Source of the DNA: Chara braunii
Taxonomy: Eukaryota; Streptophyta; Charophyceae; Charales; Characeae
NCBI GenBank assembly: GCA_003427395.1
Contig: BFEA01000017.1
Coordinates: 3,307,597-3,371,596 of the forward strand
DNA: 64,000 nt
Reading direction: 5' to 3'
Shown piece by piece: positions 11,051 through 21,920 of this stretch (position 1 is its first letter; each line of letters opens with the position of its first letter). Below the pieces are notes generated by a model. That model saw only the letters and a program-made list of their open reading frames with translations. It made no database searches and had not been told where the DNA came from. The position numbers and the translations under genes are program-made.

Positions 11051-14000
11051 ACGTTGGATGTCCCGAAGGACGGGCTAGCCAATTTTCTACATTTCAAGGA
11101 AGCTCCCAAATGAATTCCTTAGTGATCTCATCTCTATAGTCCGGTAAGATGCTTGCTCGTAAAAGCTTATTCATGTTTTGTGTGATGTGAAGGCGGTTCC
11201 TTGAGAAGGTCACGGAAAAGGTCCTTTCATCCAGCGAAAGGCCCTCGTCCAGCGAAAGCCCTTCATCCAGCGAAAGCCAACTATCTCAGCTGGTGATCCC
11301 AAAGTGTGCCACAGGGGTTGTGGGGAATCGAACCCACGACCTCCTGAAGGCCACCCACGTCCTCTACCAACTGCGTATTTGTTTGCCCCATCTTTTTTAG
11401 AACGTCTGACACCTGCACCGGAGGTAAAGCTGAACTTATTGCTATTCTGGAGATGATGGTGTCATTGCATTTGATTCCTGGGTTTCGTCTTCTCTTACTT
11501 CCCATCTGCCACTGCGGATGAGATCATCTCTTTCTGCGTCTTCCCTGAGAACTGGGTTTTGCGTACTTTGTCGTATGCTCAGAAGTGACATGAGTTTCTG
11601 CTCTCTGATTTCCTACTCTTCACTTCTAGCTTCATATCGTCATCTGCCTTGATGCTGATTTTGTGGACTGAGGGCTTTTTACGGTGATGTTTGTTGTTGA
11701 TGTCCATTTGGAAACAGGGGGGGAGCATAGCCTCCGGCCGGAGGCTAGCACTGGGTGCATTGGCTTCTTGAGATCCGGATCGGGTGGAAGCAAGCTGCCA
11801 GGTTCACCGGGGCCAACTGCAAAACGTTCTGCAACATTTACAGCTTCAAATAGAACGCAGGCCATACCACCAGCTTTTGCTGCCCCTCTGAAAAGTGTGG
11901 GTCCCCCAAGAAGAGTGACTCTTAATGATCCGACGTGCAGGGCACCCAGGGTAAAGGGTGGCGAGGTTGGCGGTAATGCACCGCGCTTGGTCCAAGAGAG
12001 GTCAAGGACGAATCTTCAAGGCGTAAAGGTGCCGGGCAATATCACACCTGGGACCAGAACACCCGGGACCAGAACACCCGGGACCAGAACTCCCGGGAAC
12101 AGGACTCCAGGGAACAGAACACCAGGAGGACCATCATCGCCCTCGTTGCGGTCAAGGAGCAGACCGGTGTCTCCCTCCGGAAACAGTGAGCTCGATGCAG
12201 CTGAGGTAGCACAGCGTCTGAGGCTTGCAAGGAGCAGGCCACAATCGCCCACAAGCAGTGGCACAGTGGATACTCGGTCAACGGACTCGGCGTGGACCAA
12301 TCCGAATGGATGGAACTGCAGAAGCCGGCAGCAATCTCCCTCAACAAGTATGAGCTCTGCTCATGGTTCAGATGATGGCCATGCTACTTGTGCCTCGGAT
12401 GGCTGGAATGACAGAGCATCCCTGCGATCGGAGTCGTCATCAGTTATCTCGTCACCGTCTCTGTCACGACTGCCTGATATTGGAAACTTCTCTTTAGGCA
12501 CTGGAGATCCTTCTGGAGATGGGAGGATTTCAGGTCTCCGGAAACCGTCACCAAGACTGAGTTTCTTCGAATCGGTAAGCTCCAAACAATGATCGTTAAG
12601 AGTCAATTGGCTGTCGTAAGCTCCTAAAAACTATCTGTAAGAGCCAATTGGCTGTTTGCCCCCCCATCACGAGCCTGTGAATTATGCTAATCATACCCCA
12701 CCCACTCACTGTATCTGGTCTTTGCATACTTATGAGTCATGATCAACAGGTGGCAGTACAAAGACCATGAAGAGAGAGATTTTGACGATTCAATGTCTGG
12801 TAAGTTTAAGTGACTAGCTGTCAGCGTTTTCCAGCGTGTATGAATGGAATTGAAGGTGGAACAAACACGGGTGTGAACCAAGCCGGACAAACATGTACCT
12901 GCAACTGTGCATGTTCTACGGCAGAGCACTACTTACCGAATGGAAATAGTGACACTGTTAGGCCCTGGAGAAAGATGAAAAGAGGATGGCGCCCGGAGTA
13001 CAGTTCCTCGTTTCTGCATGCAACTATCAGACTTTTTCGAGTGCTTTTCTCCTTGACGAAAGGTACTGAAACTAAGCTTACATCGTCTTCGGTTTGCGTG
13101 CAGGGTAAAGGAAGACGAAGGAACAGCGGTAGTGGTGGAGTCTCCTCTGCTGGCGCCTCGCGACTGCCTTCTCGTCCTCAGCATGGAACGAGGAAACCAT
13201 TACCTAGACCCCCTCCGTATGCAAAGAAAGCTGTTCCACCAGGCTCGGCAGGAATGAAGACAGTTCAAGATGGCATTCCTGGAAAGCAACCGAGTGATAG
13301 GTGGCCCCAGGGGAGCACTGCGTCACGAATTCCAACAATGGCAGTTGCGTCTCTATACGGGGCCAAGAGCGGTGGTGGTGTTGGTGGTGTTCAACAGAGC
13401 TCGTCGATCCGCCAGTCTGCCCATGGAAATAGTGCAATCCAGCATGACGATTGCAAAGGCTCTCTATTGCGAGGAGGGCAGGCGAATGGTGCAGCAGTGC
13501 CTCATGCCCTTTCAACACGGGTTAGTTGGGACGATGCAAAGAAGTTAGTGGATGCTTTCTTCGAAAGCCAAGGGGTAAAGGACTCTGCGGCAGAACATGG
13601 GAACCCCATCCCTAGGAAAGTGTTCAGAGGCTCCAAATGCAGAAGAATGAGCTACGAGGACGTGTTTGCCACCTCGTCAGTCGACAGTGGACAGCAGTCT
13701 TCTGTGGGGCTGCAGGAGAAGAACAGATCTTCAGTGGATGGGGAATTTGGGGACAGGACAGATGTTTCCTCCCGTGAAAACTCCCAAGTCGTATCTGAAA
13801 AGGCTAGCACTCAGAAGAGGCTTTCTGAAGGGGCTGATTCTCAGCAAAAGCAGTCCCAGCCAGCTGCTTGCCATGGAAAGCAATCTCTTGAGACTGCTAC
13901 AATGGTTCGCTGTAACGCACTCGGGGCAGTCGCTTCGCAGACGCAGCCAGCAGCAATGGTCGGAAATCCTCAGGAGATCGCCCAGACTTGTTCGGGGATG

Positions 14001-16888
14001 GAGATATGTTGTTCTTCAGCGAGGGGTTCGCACCCTTTGGCTTCAAGCACGTTGTCTGATGCTGTGTACGCAAAGCAGTGTGAGCGAGGCAGTTCCCAAC
14101 TGGTGCGTGCTAGCAGCCCTCAGGCCAGAACTCCAGGTAAGAATCAGTTGGATCTCAACTCACTGGGGAATCGTCGGGATGCGGGGTCTGAGTCTTGTTG
14201 CAGGGACGGACTGATTGCTAATGGGGAACAAAGTCCTGGGGGCTCTGGGCACAAAAGCATATCGAGGGAGCAGCCTAGCGCTGCGGACAATGGGGCAATT
14301 TCTTTTGCCGGGACCGCTGTTCAGCGAGTTGTGACCGGAATGGGAAACATAGTAGTCAGCGAAGCGCAAAACAGAGAAGGCAGGGCTTGCCACCTCAGCG
14401 CTTGTAGCGTGGCTGTTGGCGGTCCGCTTCCAAAAGCTAGAGACATGGGCTGCGCACATGAAGCTGGTGCGGTCGCCCCCCAGGCCAGTTTGGGCATACC
14501 TGGGCCTGAACAACCGGTTGGGACTAATGAAGGGGAGAGGGCAAGCACCGCAGAGACTCAGGGTGCTGGATCCAACAGTCAGTGTCATTTCCGGGTGGGT
14601 GATAAAAAAAAGAACGGCACCTCAAATGAGCAGATGTCAGTGGGGGAAACCGTGCAGTCGATAGGAACTTCGAGTGACCGTCAGGGTGATGTAGGTATTC
14701 CTGCTAGTAAACTAGAAAGCCGAGGGGTGGACGTAACGTTGAAATGGGAGGGGGAGGAGCAACCAGCGAAGACGAGAGGTGGAAACACGGTGTCCGAGGC
14801 CAGTTGCTTGCCTGCAACTAATGATGTTGGGGATGATACGAGTAACTCGGCGTTGGGCTGGAGCACGTATAGCCATCTCAGAGAATCACGAGTTGATTTG
14901 GTTCAGAGGTCCGAATTGCGTCAGAGTCATCACGAGGCATTCGAGGTAGATGTGTTGGCGAAAGTCAGGAATGTGCTGGCTGCCATAAGATTGGACAAGT
15001 CGACCGAAGCAAGGGTATTATCTGCAGCCAAGGATGCGGCAGAGCGGCAACCTCGTAGTAAAGCCTCTGTCCGCAAGACCAATGGGATGGTAGATGCCGA
15101 TGTAGACACGTTTAGGACCAGGGAGCAGCCTGCTGGCCAGGATGTTGATGATTTGCGGACGGCTTGCGGGGAACTACACATAGTGGTGTCTCCGAAAAAT
15201 GTTCGTGTAGGGGAACCGGTTGGTCGTCAGTCCTTCCCGAAAGCGCGACGAGATAGTGATTCTAAGCTAGGAGGTGAGAGATTGAACAGTTGTCTGGTTG
15301 ATGAGAAAAGTGGAGTGGGCAGTATGATGGCAAGTCAGACTCCCACTGGGGATGTGAGAATCTCCGACATGTGTGCCAAGGTGCACGAAGCATCTGTGAC
15401 ACCCTGTCGTTCTCGATCCAGTGAGGGGCCAAGAGAGGGGTCTGTATCTTTTTCATCACCTAATTTGGGAGGTGGAACAACGGTTGGCTGGTCCGTCCAG
15501 AGTCCTGAACAATGCATATCACCTGAACTTACAAGTTGTCATGGTCCTGCTAGGATGCGTTTCAAAAACTCGGAGCTTGAAAATGGGAACCCATGCCAGA
15601 TCTCCGAGCATGAATGCCCACGGGATTCCAGGTCGCTCTTTCCTTCGTCTATCATTATGGCTCCTTTGAATTGTAGCAAAGGGTCGAGTAGGGACTTCCG
15701 TCTTCATAGTGGAGTTTCATCAGCTGTTGATTCAAGAAATGTTCCTGGGTGTTCAGTCGAACATGGTAATGGGACAAGGACTCAACCTACTAATCCGGGT
15801 GAGGGGGTACTCTCACTTGGTGTCTCGGATCTTGATCTTGAAGTGCGTAGGTCGATGAAGAGACGGCAGCCGTATTCTGACAAGGAGATGCAGAGAGTGG
15901 GAGGAGAGAATGAACACGTCGTGGCTGAAGAGAGTGGATCTGGGGATCGAGAGGGAAGAAGTGGTTACGTTTCCAATCGGGCAGAAATTCTCTCTCATAG
16001 CTTTGACATGTCTGCTGGGCAGCCGCTAGAGGATAGGGCGGCTCGAGCAGGTGTAACATCTCAAAACCCACTTGGAAATTCCTTTGGAAACGACGGTGGG
16101 TTTGCACGAAGTTCCCAGGACAAGGGTTTACCCGTTGGGCTTTGCAGTGATGGCACGTCGTTATCTTCTGAGGGTGGTCCTACATCTCCCCGAGATCCTT
16201 TTAGTGAGGAGCGCATTCAAGCACTCATTGAAGCTGGGACGGTGAGTGGAGCTCATTCTATATTCCTTTTGTTTTTTCTTTTATGTTGTTGTTGTTGTTG
16301 TTGTTGTTATTGAAATAATCACATGTTGTTTGAAATTCTCATGGCTATCGTCTTTCCCAGAACATGATGCAAATGCGCTGCAAATGAGTACAACGCATGG
16401 GTTGCTTTCTATTCGAATACAAGGCACATGCGTTCTATTCGAACAGACCTTGTTTTCAAATACAACGCATACGCTTTCTACTCGGATTTTTGAATTTATC
16501 GAAAACTCGAATACAACGCTTATGAATCATGTTTGGGGAAAGAAGATAGGGAGGGGCACACCATCTTCACTTGAAGATGATGTGGATATTGGAGATAGCT
16601 ATGAAGCACACAGAACAATCTTCAATAACTCAGCAATGGCAATTGGTGTTCCATGTCGTGGAGGTTGCTGGTGCTCAGCAGAGCAAACGCTAAGTGTGTG
16701 CACCACCCTTCAGGCACGTGGTGCACTCCCTATCACCTACCTACCGCTTAAACCCCCAGTGCTTGGCCCAGCTATAGGCCGTGGGAAAAAAAATAGACTA
16801 GAGACGTTTCTAGTCGGATGAATTTGGGCGCTCCTGTAGTGGCCTGTACATTTTCTAAAGTCGTGGCCTATAGTATGAATTTTTATTT

Positions 16889-16919
<31 letters not shown>

Positions 16920-19900
16920 TTTTTTGCACTTCCTATCGCCTATGGCCACGTCGTCACCAATTTGTCCAGGAAATAGTTGAATACACCCTTAGCGCTGACC
17001 CAGAAATGTCCGTATTTTCCATGGCATCTGACAAATGCACCCCTGGATGTAGCCAGATTCTGAGTCCAAGTTCGGACTGTAGTCTGTGGCTGGTCTGTTG
17101 TAGGGTTGTTTATAGTACTGCAGATTATGTTTTGGCCAGATTTCGGTGAAGCACAGGAGGCTGCTTGCCTTAGGGGTATATGATGCTCATTCTGCTCGGA
17201 AACGTGTCTTGTCGGTAAATGTGCGGGAGGACCTGTGCGTCGCCGGACAGATTCTGAGAAAAATAACTGGATGCCTTGTTCTTCTTGCAAGCCGGTAAGA
17301 AGAAGAGATTGCGAGTGTGTAGGCAGTGGGAAAAGCGTGCGATAAAGGTTTTAAACCACCAGTACCTTTGCCGCTTGGGAAAATAGCGGGCCTCGGGTAG
17401 GCGTCCGACCTTTTCAGAGGCCGAAACGAAATGATGGCCGCCGATCAGATTTATCAATGGCAGTCGTCGTTGGGCCCGACCTCCGAATATTCAGGAGTTT
17501 GGCAAAACTGCCATTTTTCCCTATTTTCCCACGCGGGAAAGGTACTAGTTAACTCCAGCCGGTCATGCAGGGACAAAGCAGAACAAGGCATCCAGTTATT
17601 AACTCCAGTCGGAAATGTGAATCCTGAGGTGGATTGGGTCCAACCCATGGGGGTGAGATTTATGTTACTCTGGCTAGCCTTTCTCATCTGAAAGGTCTTT
17701 CCAGATCCTTCTTCAGCATCATGCATAAAAAAGAACGAGTCTCCGGTGGTGGTTTTGACCATTAAGGACATTGAAACAGATGGCGACGGCAGTCGATCTG
17801 GAAGTGTGCCGACTGGAGATGACAGTTGTAACGTCCAGTTAGCACGCCTCCAGATTCACTGCAGTCTCTGGATAGTTTCAGTTTCATTTGTGGCCAAAAC
17901 TAGCACTGGGGACGTTTTTCTTTTTATGAACGCGAATGTAACATCACCAAGCCAAAAAAAAAACACCTGGGAATGGTGCACAGATGATGAATCATGATGC
18001 CTCCTCTCCCAACTCGGTTTTTTTCTTTGCGAGTTCTGCTGGGCCCACGCATCCCAACGGAAGTTGCTTGGTCGTCTAATAAATTCGTTTTTTTCTCAAC
18101 ATAGCAAGACTGTTTTTTTTTTTTTTTTGCCTTGGTGATGTAACTATCGTGTCCGTAAAAAGAAACACGTCCCCAGTGCTAGTTTTGGCCATAAATGAAA
18201 CTGAAACATTCCACAGAGACTGCAGTGAATCCGAAGTTGCTTGGTTTGTCTAATAAATTCCTTTTTCTCAACATAGCAAGACTAGCATGGCCCCTGCACT
18301 TTCAAGGATGACACGCATAAATCGAGAAATGGTCCATAAAAAATAAAAATAAAAATTCCTTTTTCTCAACATAGCAAGACCGTGTGTGGCCAGTTCACAC
18401 TACTTTGTGCCAAATGTGGGAAAACGACTGGCTTCCTGATTTGCTTCTCTAACGTCCACCATAGGTGTACTAGCAGTAAAAGAAAAAATAATGAATGAAA
18501 AGAAAGGTGTAGTGGCAGTTACGGGGGAGTTCGGGAGGGGGGGAAGGGGGGGAAGGGGGGGAAGAAAAGCAGTCAGAGTGGGGGAAGAAACGTGAAGAAC
18601 GGGAAACTGAAATGAGACAACCAGACGAGGGCAGGATAAAACTCTTGGCTGTACCTGCCTTGCAGCTGAATCGAGAGATCATGAGCTCAAATACTGATGT
18701 GTACAATACCGTTAGGGGATAAGCTGAGATGACCCCTTAAGGAAAAAGAAGAAAGGCTCTTGGCTTTGGAGAGAGACGAGACCTCCACAGTTGATGTCCA
18801 GACATAGGTCATGAAAGAATTTGGCTGTTATGACATCCATTTCCCTATTTGATATGATGTCGTGTTATAGCAACAGCCAGCTCCAGTTCGTGAACTGGAC
18901 GCACAAATGGCCCAACATAGTGGGCTGAGAGGCGAGTGCTCCCTGTCCTGTGCATGTCTTGCCACAGGGAATGACATGGTTGGCATAGGCTCTTCCTTTC
19001 TTCGGATGGCTAAGCCACACATTCCATCGGCAGCATTCGCATCCAGTAGTATAAGTAGGTGGTCGTAAAAGCACCAGTACAGCCAGCTCCAGTTCGTGAA
19101 TTGGACGCACGTAAAAGCACCAGTACACTCCGCATCGGCCTGCGGGTGTCCGCATGAAAACCGCACCACTTCGGAGGTGGCCGGTTTTTTTTTTCAACGG
19201 CGCCACAGGACGTGCTGACCCCTCCGAGTTTTGGTTGTGGTGACAAAACCTTTCTGCAAGGGTGGGGCCGTGTACTAGCGGCTTAAACCCGTAACCTTTC
19301 CTCCCAGGGTGGGTGTTGCATGCTTTGCCTGAATTGGATACTGTCTGCAATTGAACAGTGAGTGCCGTTGTAGGGATCTTTTCTCCGCTTTCCAGTCTGT
19401 CAGCAGATCTTGTTCTTTTGACATGTAGCTCACCTTGCTATTGTAGGAAAGCTGTGCGCCATTTGCCTCTGTCAGCAGATCTGCGAAAGGATGCCTCCTT
19501 CCCAAGGAAACAAATAGGTTGCCCTCTTACGTGAGGAAAGAAATGGATTCTCATCTTGCATCCATTTGAAATGGCAAGCTTGCATTGTGGCGTGATTCAT
19601 GTCCTCAGCCTTTCCTTGTGTTTTTTTTTTTTTTTTTGGCACTTCGGCCCCACTGGAATAGCCTATAAGCACAGCAAAGTTTTTTTGAGACGATGACCTC
19701 TGCATTATTTTGTCTTGGTCTGCTTTTTTTTTTTTCACCCACGCGCTCACCTGCTTTACTCTCTTCGTTTGACTGCGGCTTGTGTCTCCATATGCTTTAG
19801 TAACAACAAGTTCTAACAACGTTGTGCTGAGTTTGTTTTACCTTTTTTTTTTTTTCGAGGGACGATGGCCGCGAGATTTCATCATTGAATTGACCGGTAC

Positions 19901-21829
19901 AGCTAATTCAGAATGATCTTTTTTTTTTTCTTTTTTTTTCTTTTTAAGAAATGATCTTATTCTGTTGCATCTGGATTCGTGCTCCGGTCTGTATATTTCA
20001 GCACTTCCTGGGTGTACCAACTGAACTACTCGTGTTGGCAGACGTTCAGTGGAGTTTCGTTTCTGAATTGGGAGTTTTTTTTTTGAAACCCATGTTCTTG
20101 TTGCCAGCGTGTCTGTGAGTGGACAGGCTACCGTCTTCACCCGAATAGAACGCACAGTCATTATAGCTGTATTTGGGGCGATTTTCAGTCCAGATGCAGT
20201 CATAATGACTGGAAGTTCTAGTGGGGCGAAGACGGTAGGGCTTCCTGGAAAACAAAAACTGGGCACAGAAAAGGATTTGTTTTGTTTGATTTCAGTTTTT
20301 ATGTCGTGAGACACAGTGGATGACTTTTGGGTGCTGTCTCTTAAGTTTTTCTTTCCTTCTCCTCTTTATGAGGGCATGGGCCTCGCTTCAGGACTCGCAG
20401 AATGTGCGAAATGGGAATGAATCTTTTGCTAGTACGTGGGAAGATACACCGTGATATTTTTTGTCTTTTGTGCATGTGAAGGGTAGTGGCACGAGGCCCC
20501 ATGAGTGAAAAAGCTTGTATTGTGTGAAAAATATGGTTGGCTTTGAGAAAAATGAAAAGCGATACCAAAAGCTCTTTACTACCTTCTCAAAACTTGGAGT
20601 AGTAGTTACTGCGGGTGTAACCATTACGTAAAGCCATGTAGAGTGTTGTTGTCTACTGGAGCGAGGCGGCGAGGCCCCACGTATTGCAGAGTGATCTATG
20701 CGCAACTGGCCTGACACATTGTCAGTGCTCATATCGGTGAGTGAGATAGATGTCTTTTTTTTTTCCTGTGTGGGTGTGTGCATGTGTGCGTGTGTGCGTG
20801 TGTGTGTGCGTGTGTGCGTGTGGTAGCTTGAATATTTTACCTGACATTGGTCCTGTTGGCAGGATGTTCTGGCAGCCAAGAGTGGAAACGTAAGGCACTC
20901 GCCAACAGAGAAACCTCAGGAGGAGAAAGAACGGAACCCATGGTCGCCGGTAGGTTTTCTCTCACATTAAGTTGTCTAATGCCTATGCATGGCACTTATA
21001 TAGGTATATATATATTGATGTCGTCTCGTTCATTGGCTGCTTCCTGAAGATCCGAGCTTGTTCGTGTCTGGTCGTCTTCTTCTTTTTTAATATGGACCAT
21101 TTCTCGATTTGTGTGTCATCCTTGCCCAGTGGCCATTTCTAATCTTCTGTGTATCATTTCAATTTTAACGGATACCCCGAAGGACATCGTGTCTGGTCTT
21201 CTAGAGCCTCTCCTAACTCAATCAAGCTGATCGAGTAGCGCTGTGCATGGCACTTCGCATCAACTGACTTACATACGTTCTCTCTTGAGTGTTTGTTTCT
21301 ACATTCTCTCTCGAGTGTTTGTTTCTATTTGTCTGTCGACGGCTTGATGCTAGCTTGCAAGCAACCACAAGAAGGAAGGGTTCGACCTCGCAAGCCAGGC
21401 TGCATTGTCATACTCATTGCTTCTCTCCTTTGTTTTTTAGTCTAATTTATTAGACACCCAAGTAACATAATCATTGAAAGAGACAGCTTCCACTACAATA
21501 GGCATAAAGGCATAATTGGTACCACAAAGTTCTCTACATTGACCATAGTAAACTCCTCGTGTGATAAAGACGGAAGTCTGATTTAAACGACCAGGTAGGG
21601 CATCACATTTGACCCCTAAGGAAGGTACTGCCCAACTGTGAAGTACATCAGCAGATGAGTTTTGTTGCCTTAGAAATATGCTCTTGGCCCCTCCTGTCGG
21701 TTAGACTGTCATTTTGCAAACTCTAGGCTGGGTAGTGCACACTCCACTCCCCCTTATCATCTTCAGTTTTCCAATCGGTTGACTGAACTGTATGATACAT
21801 ACACACACACACACAGACACGCACGCACG

Positions 21830-21920
<91 letters not shown>

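Larger units (their letters stand above)
16242..20862 (+). other. Gene A intron 10 (4.6 kb), repeat-filled
   Basis: No exon is seen here. It contains a (TTG)n run near 16,285, an ATTT run near 16,890, an inverted repeat (17,853-18,230), a U6 fragment, a SINE and a MITE. The sequence between these is unassigned. Confidence 0.5.

Noticed and set aside
10976-11071. A working U6 gene
   Set aside because: The copy has an oligo(A) tail and a target duplication, and no upstream promoter elements were seen at the usual spacing.
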